A stretch of DNA of 64,000 bases from Closterium sp. NIES-65. Lineage: Eukaryota; Streptophyta; Zygnematophyceae; Desmidiales; Closteriaceae. Shown here piece by piece: positions 34,720-44,684 of the stretch. Location of the stretch: the NCBI GenBank assembly GCA_948144175.1, contig CANXME010002490.1, positions 62,001-126,000 of the forward strand, written 5' to 3'. The stretch's first letter is position 1. Each line of letters starts with the position of its first letter. The position numbers were made by a program, and so were the translations under genes. The notes under the pieces were generated by a model that was given only the letters and a program-made list of their open reading frames with translations, did not search any database and was not told the DNA's origin.

Positions 34720-36008
34720 AGATAGCTACTCCCGCCCTAGAAAGCTCGCCCCAGCGAGGGATCTCAGTGGCCGCAGGGAACTGGTGACGCCAAGCGTCCG
34801 TCAGGCGGCCAAAGCAGCGCTGAGTGGAGTGCGCACCCCCGCACTGCTCACCCGCGCGGTCGCCGGTGCGTAGGACGTAGGTACACGGACCAGTACCCCC
34901 ACCCGGCTTGCGTGCAGCGTACCACTCACGAAGCTGCTGAGGGAGGGGATGTCACGAGTGCGCTGCTGCTGGCGCTGACCACCACCGGAGCTGACCCTCT
35001 GCGCAGCGCCACCCGGACCAGCTCCACCTCCTCCGCCGCCGCCTCCTCCACAGCCGCCACCTCCGCCACCTCCGCTCCCACCGCCACCGCCGCCGCCGCC
35101 TCTGCCTCCACTACCGCCACCGGCGCCTCCACCCCCGCCGCCACCCCCACCGCCACCCCCACCCCCTCGGCCGCCTCCACCGCCGCCTCCACCGCCCCCG
35201 CTAGCTCCTCCGGCGCCCCTGCCCTCCTTGCCCTAACCAGGGCGGCGTCTCCGGCTAGGGGTGGCGCCGCACTGACCGACTCAAGACCAACGAGGTCGGC
35301 CGCAGCAGCAGAGGCAACAGAGGGCAAGAGAGGAGAGGTGGAGCACCCCTCAAAGACAGGGGCGCGAGGGTCACCACAAGAGGCTCCTACAGCGACTATG
35401 CTCTTCACTGCTGCTAGGAGGCGCTCCTCGAGGGGGTCAACGGTGAGGGTGGTGGGGCAAACAGAGAGGAAGTGGTCCCTGACCGGGCGAAGGGTGTCAG
35501 GGAGGCGGGTGACTATGTAGTAGAGGGTGATGTACATAGGGGGCGGGTTCTTGGCGCAGAACTCAGCGGGAAGGGCAGCGCGGTAGCGAATGTCACTAGT
35601 GCGAAGGTGCGTAATGAGGTCAGCGACTGTGGGAAAAGCTGCGAGGTCAGGGAAGAGGTACGGCAGGATGAGGCGGCTAAGTGCAGCAGTGGCATGGGAA
35701 GAGTAGCGTGCAACTAGAGCGTCGTACAAGGTCTTGGCACTCTTGTACTGGCTAAAGTGCGCACGCTCAGAGGTAGGCAAGTGGCGACGCACAGCAAGAC
35801 GTGCAGCAGCATCGCGTGCGGCCCACTGTGAGCCAACAGTGGCGTCAGCATCAGCAGCAGGGGCAGGAGAGGCACCAGAAGTGAGGTGAAAGAGGGAGAG
35901 ACCGTCTGCCCTATCGCACTGTAGGAAAAGCTGCAGGTCATCTACCCAGACGTCAAAGTCAATGGCCCGACCCTCGGCGTCAAAAGCGAGGACACTAGGG
36001 GTAGCCAT
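34720..36008 (-). pseudogene. Element C gag
   Basis: ATG at 36008 (MATPSVLAFDAEGRAIDFDV), the same start as in D, G and H. It reads through WVDDLQLFLQCDRADGLSLF, the capsid-like middle part (YLFPDLAAFPTVADLITHLR, PPMYITLYYIVTRLP) and LVGLESV. A one-base shift after that moves the glycine-rich tail into an Ala/Val frame (35240-34926); in D the same stretch is poly-Gly. The Cys/His segment of D/G (C..C..H..C) is recognisable at about 34900-34830. Confidence 0.88.
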
Positions 36009-36019
36009 GACAGCAGTAG

Positions 36020-36795
36020 ACTAGCAGCGCGAGCAGTAGGCTAAGGGCAGCGCAGTGGTAGAGGTGCCGCTCTTACCGGATAGGGCGGCCCGGGCGGCTC
36101 GGCGGCTTGGCGGCTCGGCGGCTCGGCGACTCGGGGGCTCGGCGGCTCGGCAGCAACTGCGGCTTGGCGGCTCAGCGGCTCGGGCGGCTCGGGTGGCTCG
36201 GGCGGCTCGGCAGCAGCGGCGGCTCGGCAGCAAAGCGGCAACGGCGGCTCGGTGGTGACGGCGGGGCCGTGAAGGGCGGCAGAGCTGCTGAAGGGACGGC
36301 GGGAGGGCCGGGTGGGGCGGCGACTAGGCCGCTAAGGGCGGCGGCGGGGCCACGAAGGGTGGCGGCCGGCGCCGCGAGGGTGGGGCCGCGGGGTCGCGAG
36401 GGTAGGGCGACGGGGCCGGTAGGGGTGGCGCCTGGGCCGGTAAGAGCGACGCCGGGGCCGCGAGGGTGGGGCGCAGAGCCGCGAGAGCGGCTCGAAGAGG
36501 CCGTGAGGGCGGCGCGAAGGGGCCGCGAGGGCGGCGCGAAGGGGCCGCGAGGGCGGCGCGAAAGGGGCCGCGAGGGCGGCGTGACGGGGCCGCGAAGGCG
36601 GCGCGACGCGAGGGGGGTCGTGAACGCGGCGCGACGGGGCCGCAAGGGCGGCGCGACGCGGCGGGGCCGTAAGGGCGGCGCGATAGGGCCGCTAGAGGTA
36701 GAGAGAGAGGGGAGCGCGACTCGGGCAGGGGCTGAGTGCGCTCCGGGCAGGAAAAAAAACGGTGGGCCCTAGGAACAGTTCCCACGAGGGAACTT
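36020..36795 (-). repeat. GC-rich tandem leader of element C
   Basis: The untranslated leader between the primer site and gag. It is built of degenerate 9- to 30-bp GC-rich units (CGGCTCGGCGG types near the gag end, GGGGCCGCGAGGGCGGCG types further upstream). Long open frames in every phase (GTG-started MGTVPRAHR on the minus strand and others) follow from the lack of AT. The leaders of D, G and H are built the same way with different unit orders. Confidence 0.75.
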
Positions 36796-36806
36796 GCTCG
36801 ATACCA

Positions 36807-36933
36807 TGAGAGAACTGAAACGAGAATGAAATGACTAAGGGAAAGTTGGGTACAAGTACAAAACCTAGAAAGCTGTACCCCATATGTGCTACCCCACTTT
36901 AGCCTACAGTAGCTAAGTCATATAAATCTGACA
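36807..36933 (-). repeat. 5' LTR of element C
   Basis: 127 bp, same borders as the 3' copy. The primer-binding site TGGTATCGAGC lies directly inside it (minus strand, 36796-36806). The outer flank is ATGGG. Confidence 0.93.
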
Positions 36934-37001
36934 ATGGGCGCACTCACCCGCTACTTAACAAGCCCTTTTATCGCAATGGTCTAGTGGTTGGGATTCTGAC
37001 A
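36934..37001 (+). repeat. TRIM LTR, right part (family T1), after element C
   Basis: Continuation of the LTR that begins at 29045. It starts with the second ATGGG target copy and runs to CTGACA at 37001. Near identity with 27704-27771 shows that the two are the LTRs of one TRIM. Confidence 0.82.
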
Positions 37002-37269
37002 AAAGAATGTGCCATTTAGTTTGGATTCGTTATTGAATTAATTGATAAAATTTGTGACAAAAACGAAATCAAAACGGACTTAACGTTCATGCGTGATAAT
37101 TTTCAAATAGTGACTACAATGAGATATCAGTAATCTGTTTGCTACATTACGAAACAACCTAAAACATGGACGGAATGTTACAGACGCGTCCAACTTTACG
37201 CGATTCCCTCCATTCAACTGGTTCTCAGCGAAGATACAGCATGCGCGAACAGACATACTTTAGGCTTAG
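37002..37269. other. Unique AT-rich spacer, no gene seen
   Basis: About 270 bp with lower GC than everything around it and no similarity to any other part of the window. No ORF above 60 codons. It begins AAAAGAATGTGCC, next to the TRIM LTR, and ends GCTTAG, next to LTR D. It is the best candidate for pre-insertion host DNA. Confidence 0.6.
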
Positions 37270-37391
37270 TGTCAAATTATAATATTGTGTAGGCTATAGT
37301 GGGGTAGCCTATATGGGGTACACATTTCTAGGGTTGCATATTTGTATCACTTCCATTCCTTAGTCATTCCATTCTCGTTCTACTTTCCTCA
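37270..37391 (+). repeat. 5' LTR of element D
   Basis: 122 bp, TGTCAAATTATAATATTG to ACTTTCCTCA. One A/G difference from the 3' copy. Confidence 0.95.
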
Positions 37392-37402
37392 TGGTATCGA
37401 GC
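37392..37402 (+). promoter_or_regulatory. Primer-binding site of element D
   Basis: TGGTATCGAGC directly after the LTR. It resembles the plant Copia site TGGTATCAGAGC, complementary to the 3' end of initiator-Met tRNA, with a one-base loss. C has the same site; G has TGGTATCGAAC. Confidence 0.8.
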
Positions 37403-37479
37403 AGGTTCCCCCGTGGGAACTGTGCCTAGGGCCCACCACATCGATCTTTTTTTTCTCCTGCCCGAAGCGCGCTCAGCCC

Positions 37480-38400
37480 GAGTCGCGCTCCGGGCTCTCA
37501 CCTCTTCGAGCCGCCCTTCGCTGCGGCCCCGCCGCCCCACATTGCGGCCCCGCCGCCCATCTTCGCGGCCCTGCCGCCCTTCGCTGCGGCCGTGCTACCC
37601 CTCGTCGCGGCCCCGCCGCCGTTCGCTGCGGCCCCGCCGCCCGTCTCAGCGGCCCCGCCGCCCTTCTTCGCGGCCTCGCCGCCCTTCGCTGCGGCCCCGC
37701 TGCCTCACGTTGCGGCCCCGCCGCCCTTCGCTGCGGCCCCGCCGCCCGTCTCAGCGGCCCCGCCGCCCGTCTCAGCGGCCCCGCCGCCCGTCTCAGCGGC
37801 CTCGCAGCCCGTCTCAGCGGCCCCGCCGCCCTTCACTGCGGCCCCGCCGCCTCTCTCGCTGCGGCCCCGCCGCCCTACTCAGCGGCCCTGCCGCCCTTCA
37901 CTGCGGCCCAGCCGCCTCTCTCACTGCGGCCCCGCCGCCCTACGCAGCGGCCCCGCCGCCCTTCACTGCGGCCCCGCCGCCTCTCTCGCTGCGGCCCCGC
38001 CGCCCTTCTACTGCGGCCCCGCCGCCCTACTCAGCGGCCCCGCCGCCCTTCCCAGCGGCCATGCCGCCCCTTCACCAGCGGCCCCGCCGCCCTACATCGC
38101 CCGCGCCGCCCGAGCCGCCCGAACTGCCCGAGCCGCCCGAGCCGCCTGAGCCGCCCGAGCCGCCCGACCCTCCCGAGCCGCCCGAGCCGCCCGACCAGCA
38201 CGAGCCACCCGAGCCGCCCGAGCCGCCCAAGCCACCCGAGCCATCTGAGCCGCCCGAGCCGCCTGAGGAGCCGAGCCGCTGGTGCCACGGAGCCGCAGTT
38301 GGTGCTGTGCCGTCCGAGCAGCCGGGTTGCCGTGCTGCTGTACTGCTGAGCTGCCCGACCCGCCCTGCCTGGTGAGAGCAGCGCTTCTGTCACTGCACTG
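37480..38400 (+). repeat. GC-rich minisatellite leader of element D
   Basis: Two tandem blocks. 37500-38090 is a 21-bp unit, GCGGCCCCGCCGCCCTTCGC and variants with GTCTCA or TCTCTC, in about 25 copies. 38095-38275 is a 9-bp unit, GAGCCGCCC, coding PPE in one frame. Open frames of up to 335 codons cross it. The frame conserved in C, D and G opens with a GTG (M/VGTVPRAH), so translation of this leader is not supported by an ATG. Confidence 0.85.
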
Positions 38401-38439
38401 CCCCTGTCCTACAATTGGTACTGCTAGTCTACTGCTGTC

Positions 38440-39775
38440 ATGGCTACCCCCAGTGTTTTCGCTTTTGACGCTGAGGGTCGAGCCATTGACTTTGAGGTTT
38501 GGGTAGATGACCTGCAGCTTTTCCTACAGTGCGATAGGGCAGACGGTCTCTCCCTCTTTGACCTCACCTCTGGTGCTTCCCCTGCCCCTGCTGCTGATGC
38601 CGACGCCACTGTTCGCTCCCAGTGGGCCACTCGCGATGCTGCTGCACGTCTTGCTGTGCGTCGCCACCTGCCTACCACTGAGCGCGCGCACTTTAGTCAG
38701 TACAAGAGTGCTCAGACCTTGTACGACGCTGTAGTTGCACGCTACTCTTCCCCTGCCACTGCTACACTGAGCCGCCTCATGCTACCGTACCTCTTTCCTG
38801 ACCTTGCTGCCTTTCCCATAGTCGCTGACCTCATTACGCACCTCCGCACTAGTGACACTCGCTACCGCGCCGTGCTTCCTACTGAGTTCTGCGCCAAGAA
38901 CCCCCCCCCCATGTACATCACTCTCTATTATATAGTCACCCGCCTCCCTAACTCCCTTCGCGTAGTCAGGGACCACTTCCTCTCAGTCTGTCCCACCACT
39001 CTCACTGTTGACCTCTTAGAGAAGGCCCTCCTAGCAGCGGAGAAGAGCATAGTCGCTGTAGGAGCCTCTCGTGGTGACCCTCCCACCCCCATCTTTGAGG
39101 GGTGTTCCTCTTCCCCCCTGTTGCCCTCTGTCGCCTCTGCTGCTGCGGCCGACCTCGTTGGTCTTGAGTCGGTCGGTGCGGCGTCTGCCCCTAGTGGGAG
39201 ACGCCGCTCTGGCAAGGGAAAGGGGGGCAAGGGCGCGAGTGGAGCTAGCGGGGATGGTGGAGGTGGCGGTGGAGGCGGCGGAGGGAGTGGGGGTGGCGGT
39301 GGGAGTGGTGGCGGGGGTGGAGGTGGCGGTGGCAGCAGCGGAGGCGGAGGCGGCGGCGGCGGTAGCGGTGGGAGCGGAGGCGGCGGTGGTGGCGGAGGTG
39401 GAGGCGGCGGTGGTGGAGGAGGTGGAGCTGGTCCGAGTGGTGCTTCGCAGCGGAGCGGCTCCGGGGGTGGTCAGCGCCAGCAACAGCAGCAGCAGCAGCG
39501 TTCTCGGGACATCCCCACTCCTCAGCAGCTCCGTGAGTGGTACACGCAGCGTCAGCGTGGTGGGGGTTTTGGCCCGTGCACCTACGTCCTTCGCTCCGGC
39601 GAGCGCGCGGGTGAGTAGTGTGGGGGTGCCCACCCCACCCAGCACTGCTTTGGCCGCCTGACGGACGCTTGGCGTCAGCAGTTCCCTTAGGCTAGTGAGA
39701 TCCCCCACTGGGGAGAGCTGTCTAGGGCAGGCGTAGCTATCTATGATCTTGACTTTGATGCTATCCTTGCTGCCA
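38440..39775 (+). pseudogene. Element D gag with poly-Gly tail
   Basis: ATG at 38440 (MATPSVFAFDAEGRAIDFEV). The capsid-like part runs for about 250 residues (FFLQCDRADG-type start, YLFPDLAAFPIVADLITHLR, MYITLYYIVTRLPNSL, LLEKALLAAEKSIVAVGAS). It is followed by a basic link (GRRRSGKGKGGKG), about 70 residues of almost pure Gly/Ser, a Q-run and PTPQQLREWYTQRQ. The Cys/His segment is CTYVLRSGERAGE then a TAG at 39616 (Gln in C and G), then CGGAHPTQHCFGRL. There is no ordinary CCHC knuckle. A second TAG follows near 39689 (Glu in G). Confidence 0.9.
39240..39440 (+). repeat. GGN minisatellite coding the Gly-rich Gag tail
   Basis: About 200 bp of GGT/GGC/GGA codons with occasional AGT/AGC, coding poly-Gly/Ser in the gag frame. 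The counterparts in C (35020-35240), G (62050-62280) and H (63917-64000) differ in length, as expected of slippage. Confidence 0.9.
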
Positions 39776-41370
39776 TGTATGCTGTGACTATAAGTGATGA
39801 GGGTGACTGTTACCGGTGTTTCCCGCCCGACCCGGGCATTGGTACTGCTGCTCTAGGTGCTGGTGAGGCTGCTGCTCTAGGTGCCAGTGCGTCTGCGCCC
39901 TCAGGTGCTGGTGAGTCTGCGCTCTCAGGTACCAGGTCGGCTTCGGCCTCCCTCACCTTCACACTTGACTCCGGGGCTTCTCACTCCTTCTTTCGAGACG
40001 GCACCACACTCACGCCGCTTGGTCGGCCAGTTGCAGTCTCCGTGGGAGACCCCTCTGGGGGTCCTGTCCTCTCTCACTTCTCCACTGTCGTCCCATGTCT
40101 GGCAGCCCCCTCTGGCACTTTGTCTGAGTGGTGCTGACCTGCAGGATACGGGGGTTCACCAGTTTACTCCTGCGAGTCAACGGGTGACCCACTGCTCGGA
40201 CGCTCGCACGGGCCGGCACCTGGCCACCTTTTTGCGTCGGCCGGGGTCGAGCCTCTACACCCTGACCACTGGGTCCCCTCCTGTCCCTGCTTCTGGCCAG
40301 GTAGCTGCGACGGGTCAGGTGTTTGCTGCAGCGTCCAGGTCTAGTCCTGAGTCTGCCCCCTGCTCGTGTCGCCTCCTGTCTCACGAGACTCTCCTGTGGC
40401 ACCACCGTCTTGGTCACCCCTCCCTGCCTCGTCTCCGAGGCATGGCTTCCCGTGTCCTTGTCTCTGGTCTTCCCCGGTCCCTCCCTCCCCTTCCTCCGGG
40501 GCCTTGTCCTTCCTGTGTCCCCTGTGTCGAGGGGCGGCTCCGGGCTGCCCCTCACTCCTCTCAGTTTCCCCCGACAGAGGCCCCGCTGCAGACGCTTCAC
40601 ATGGACGTGTGGGGCCCAGCCCGCGTCCGTGGACAGGGTCACGAGCGCTACTTCATGCTGGTGGTTGACGACTTTTCGCGTTACACCACAGTCTTCCCCT
40701 TGCGCAGCAAGGGTGAGGTCACTGAGGTGTTGATCGACTGGATCCGCGCAGCTCGTCTTCAGCTCAGGAGTAGCTTCGGCTCGGACTTTCCTGTTCTGCG
40801 TCTGCACTCTGACCGAGGCAGAGAGTTCTCCTCTGGCCTTCTGCGAGCCTACTGTCGTGCGCGAGGCATCCGCCAGACCTTTACGCTTCCTGACTCTCCA
40901 CAGCAAAATGGGATTGCTGAGCGCCGCATTGGCATGGTCATGGACGTCGCTCGTACGTCCATGATGCATGCGGCTGCCCCCCATTTTCTGTGGCCGTTTG
41001 CGGTTCAGTACGCGGCGCATCAGATCAACCTTCACCCCAGGGTCTCCAGGCCAGAGACCTCCCCAGCCTTGCTGTGGACGGGGAATGTCGGCGATGCGTC
41101 TGAGTTCCGTGTCTCGGGATCTCGGGCGTTTGTCCGCGACTTGTCTGCGGACAAGCTGTCCCCTCGTGCTGCTCCCTGTGTCTTCCTTGGCTTCCCCCCT
41201 GACGCGCCAGGGTGGCAGTTCTACCACCCCACCTCTCGTCGTGTTCTGTCCTCCCAGGACATCACGTTCGACGAGTCAGTCCCCTACTACCGCCTCTTCC
41301 CCTACCGCACTCCTTCCCTCCCCCCGCCACCGCACTTCCTTGTGCCACGTCCCCCCACGGTAGACCCCCT
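39775..41370 (+). pseudogene. Element D protease, pre-integrase and integrase
   Basis: Protease: MYAVTISDEGDCYRCFPPD then TLDSGASHSFF (D-S-G intact). A deletion near 40128 removes the LYLPSFSTNLV block of C and G and shifts the frame (stop at 40135). The next frame resumes at SGADLQDTGVHQFTP and is open to 43012. Pre-integrase: HETLLWHHRLGHPSLPRL and CVPCVEGR. Integrase: LHMDVWGPARV (first Asp), LRLHSDRGREF (second Asp; a G of the usual RGGEF is Arg) and QQNGIAERR (Glu). The triad residues are intact. Confidence 0.9.
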
Positions 41371-43015
41371 CCCCCCTTCAGGTCCTGCCCCGGTAGACGC
41401 AGTCGAGCCGGTCGAGGTTGCTGGTGACTCTGGTACTGCTGCGGGTGCTGAGCCTGGGGGTGCTGACTCTGGGGGTGCTGCGCGCGTGGGTGCTGAGCCT
41501 GGGGGTGCTGAGTCTGGGGGTGCTGCGACTGGGGGTGCTGAGCCTGGGGGTGCTACGACTGGGGGTGCTGAGCCTGGGGGTACTGCGAGTGGGGGTGCTG
41601 AGCCCGGGGGTTCTACGACTGGGGGTGCTGAGCCTGGGTGTGCTACGTCAGGAGCTGCTGAGCCTGGGGGTGCTGCGTCTGGAGCTACTGAGCCTGGTGG
41701 TGCGGAGCCAGCGGCCGCTGGACCTGCTCGTGTGGCGTCTGGCGGTGCTGGGCCTGGAGGTTCTCCGGGTGCTTCGTCTCGGCGGGAGCCACTCTCTCCA
41801 CAGGAGCTGCGCGAGTGGTTTGCCCGGCGCTGGAGGCGTACTGCTGGAGCTGGAGCTTCTTCGGCCGCTGAGGGTGCTAGTGCTGCCGGTCCCGGAGGTG
41901 CTCGTCCTGGGAGTGCTGGGGCTGCTGGGCCTGCGGGTACGACTGGAGCTGGAGCTGTTGAGGGTGTTGGCGTTGAGGCTACTGCTGTCCGTCCTAGCGG
42001 TGGTCCTGCTTCGGGTGCTGCTGGTACTGCTGGAGGTCCTGCAGCTGGAGGTGCTGTTGGCGCTGGTGCTGTCCCTGCTGTGTCTGGAGTCGCCGCGCGG
42101 CCTCGGCCGTACTTCGTTCCGCTCCTTCAGCAGGTTCTTGGTCTCCCGCCTTCTACTGGTCCTCCTCCTTCCTTAGAGTGTCCACAGCCTGTCCAGTCAC
42201 AGTCACAGTTACCGCGCGCCTCCCCACTGCCTGCTCCCTCTCCTTACACTGGTCCTACTGGAGGTCTTGCTGAGCGTCGTGAGCCTGTTCGTGCTGCTCG
42301 CGCTAGTGGTCGCGGTTCGCGTCAGCGTCCTCCTCCTGTCCCTGGCACGCACTGGATGTCTCTGCGTCCGTCCACTACTCCTCTGCGTGTCCCTTTGGCT
42401 TCTCCTCCTGAGTCCTCTCTTCCTGCGCTTGCCGACCCGGAGTCGGACTCTCTTCGTGCTGCCAGTCCTACCGTCACGCCTCTCCTTGCTACTGTTGTCA
42501 CTGACCCCTCTTTTGAGTCCACTGCTGCGTCTGCTCTTGTTGCTGAGCTCGTCGACTTTGCTGCTCGCTGTCGTGTAGACTACGCTGCTAGTCTTGTTGC
42601 TGAGTCTGCGTCTGTCTGTCCTCCGTCCGTCGGGGGTGAGTGTGCTCTTTACACGGACGTCCTTGAGGACAGGCAGGAGGAGTTCCAGTATCTGGCTGCT
42701 GCTTCACCTCATCTGGCGTCCGTACTGCTTACCCCTGAGGGAGACCCGGATGCACTAGACATCCCGACTCCGCGCTCTTACGCGGAGGCCGTAGAGGGTC
42801 CCTACTCCTCTCAGTGGCAGGCAGCTATGGATGCACAGATGGCTTCCTGGAAGTCCACAGGCACCTACGTTGACGCGGTTCCTCCTCCTGGGGCGAACAT
42901 CGTCAGTGGCATGTGGATCTTCAGGGTGAAGCGGCCGCCGGGCTCTCCACCTGTCTTCAAGGCGCGGTACGTGGCTCGTGGCTTTAGTCAGCGGCAGGAA
43001 GTTGACTACTTTTAG
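41371..43015 (+). pseudogene. Element D linker and start of RT
   Basis: This continues the integrase frame. A Gly/Ala/Glu/Pro repeat linker (GGAEPGG units, about 41400-41720) is followed by LSPQELREWFARRWRRTAG, VAARPRPYFVPLLQQVLGLP, a Pro/Ser-rich stretch, DPESDSLRAASPTVTPLLAT, then TPEGDPDALDIPTPRSYAEAVEGP and the RT start (QWQAAMDAQMASWKSTGTYV, IVSGMWIFRVKRPPG, FKARYVARGFSQRQEVDYF). A TAG at 43013 replaces Gln before TFSPTPKM, a single C-to-T change, and separates this segment from the main RT frame. Confidence 0.9.
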
Positions 43016-44341
43016 ACCTTCTCTCCCACCCCGAAGATGACCACTCTTTGGGTGCTGCTACACATAGCCGCTCAGCGTGACTACGAGCTGCACTCCCTTG
43101 ACTTCAGCACTGCTTTCCTGCAGGGTAACCTGAACGAGGAGATCTGGCTGCGCCGCCCACCTGGCTTCACTGGGACTTTCCCTCCTGGCACCCAGTGGAG
43201 CCTCCGATGGCCAGTCTACGGTCTCCGCCAGGCACCGCGCGAGTGGCACGACACACTGAGGACTACGCTTGCGGCTCTTGGGTTTGCTCCCTCTACTGCT
43301 GACCCGTCGTTGTTTCTGCGCACCGACACCTCTCTGCCGCCGTTCTACATCCTTGTGTACGTCGACGACTTGGTCTTTGCCACAGCTGACACTGCTGGAC
43401 TCGCCCACGTGAAGTCCGAGCTGCAAAAGAGACACACGTGCACAGACCTGGGTGAACTGCGCAGCTACCTTGGCTTGCAGATCACTCGGGACAGAGCACG
43501 CCGCACCATTACCTTGACTGAGTCACATATGGTGCAGCAGGTCCTTCAGCGCTTCGGCTTCACGTATTCCTCGCCTCAGGCCACTCCTCTGTCTACCCGC
43601 CACTCGCTCTCAGCTCTGCCTTCGGATGAGTCCGTAGAGTCGAGTGGCCCGTACCCAGAGCTTGTTGGCTGCCTCATGTACCTGATGACCTGCACACGAC
43701 CTGACCTTGCATACCCTCTTAGCATTCTTGCACACTATGTTGCTCCTGGGAGACACAGACGAGAGCACATGGCTGCAGCGAAGAGGGTGTTGCGCTACTT
43801 GTGCAGTACGTCGGGCATGGGGCTAGTGCTTGGAGGGCGGAGTCCAGTGGTTCTCACTCGGCACGTGGACGCTTCTTGGGCTGACGACCAGGCTACGCAG
43901 CGGTCGTCACAGGGTTACACCTTCAGTCTTGGTTCCGGCTCTGTTTCGTGGCGGGCTACTCGCTCGTCTTCTGTTTTCGGCTCCAGTTGTCAGGCTGAGA
44001 TTTATGCCAGGGCCATGGCTGCTCAGGAGCTTCGCTGGCTCACCTACCTGCTGACTGACCTTGGAGAGCCGCCTCGTTCTCCTCCAGTCCTGTACGTAGA
44101 CAACAAGGCCATGCTGGCCTTGTGTCGGGAGCAGCGCCTGGAGCACAGAACGAAGCACATTGCTCTCCGCTACTTTCTTGCTCGTGAGTTGCAGCAACGT
44201 GGTCAGTTGCGACTTGCGTACGTGGCCTCTAAGGCCAACACTGCTGATGTTTTCACCAAGGCACTTCCGCCTTGTGATCATCAGCGCTTCTGCACTCAGC
44301 TGGGTCTTGTGCCTGTCTTGCCTCACTTGCTCACCCCTTGA
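43016..44341 (+). pseudogene. Element D reverse transcriptase and RNase H
   Basis: Open frame of 434 codons from the ATG at 43037. RT motifs: LDFSTAFLQGNLNEEIW, RWPVYGLRQAPREWHDTL, active site YVDDLVFA near 43355, LGLQITRDRARRTITLT. RNase H: HVDASWADDQ, CQAEIYARAMAAQELRWL, VDNKAMLALCREQ, KHIALRYFLARELQQRG, SKANTADVFTKALPP. The Asp pair of RT is intact and the stop at 44339 is at the family end (LLTP). This is the best preserved RT segment of the superfamily here, but the TAG at 43013 removes its N-terminal part. Confidence 0.93.
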
Positions 44342-44386
44342 CCTTGCTTGTACTCTTACATATATATATACCTGCTCTTGCTTGTT

Positions 44387-44416
44387 TAGTCTTATATATA
44401 TATATATATATATATG
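44387..44416. repeat. TA microsatellite in 3' UTR of element D
   Basis: A run of TA dinucleotides, about 12 units, between the end of pol and the 3' LTR. Shorter TA runs stand at the same place in C (29390-29440) and G (57040-57085). Confidence 0.95.
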
Positions 44417-44562
44417 TGTGTACTCCTGCATGTGAACTGGCCTTGTTGCCTTGACCTTGTGCTCGGACTGTGTGGTGACGTTGTGATCCACCCTGAGCTT
44501 TGTCTGCTTTGCTTGACTGGTCTTGTGACCCCTTGTTCTCCCCCACTTTGCCTATGGGGGTG

Positions 44563-44684
44563 TGTCAAATTATAATATTGTGTAGGCTATAGTGGGGTAG
44601 CCTATATGGGGTACACATTTCTAGGGTTGCATATTTGTGTCACTTCCATTCCTTAGTCATTCCATTCTCGTTCTACTTTCCTCA
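44563..44684 (+). repeat. 3' LTR of element D
   Basis: 122 bp with the same ends as 37270-37391. It is preceded by GCCTATGGGGGTG and followed by GTTTGTACAATAG, which does not repeat the left flank. Confidence 0.95.

Larger units (their letters stand above)
29120..36933 (-). mobile_element. Copia element C, complete with two LTRs
   Basis: A 7.8-kb Copia element on the minus strand with target duplication ATGGG on both sides. LTRs are 127-128 bp and differ by four substitutions and one indel. The primer site is TGGTATCGAGC (36796-36806) and the polypurine tract GCCTATGGGGGTG (29248-29260). Order from 5' to 3': long GC-rich leader, gag, protease, integrase, long Gly/Ala/Pro linker, RT, RNase H. 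It is inactivated by many stops, a 542-bp internal tandem duplication and a changed integrase active site. Confidence 0.95.
37270..44684 (+). mobile_element. Copia element D, complete with two LTRs
   Basis: A 7.4-kb Copia element of the same superfamily as C, G, H and I. LTRs are 122 bp and differ at one position, so the copy is young. The primer site is TGGTATCGAGC (37392-37402) and the polypurine tract CCTATGGGGGTG (44551-44562). Gag, protease, integrase, RT and RNase H are all present in order. At least three in-frame stops and one deletion break it. The two flanks do not match (CTTAG on the left, GTTTG on the right), unusual for so young a copy. Confidence 0.96.

Noticed and set aside
37342..38375. 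Proline/arginine-rich leader proteins of 335 and 320 aa upstream of gag in element D
   Set aside because: Low-complexity frames over a GC-rich minisatellite, open in several phases, with no conserved ATG among C, D and G.
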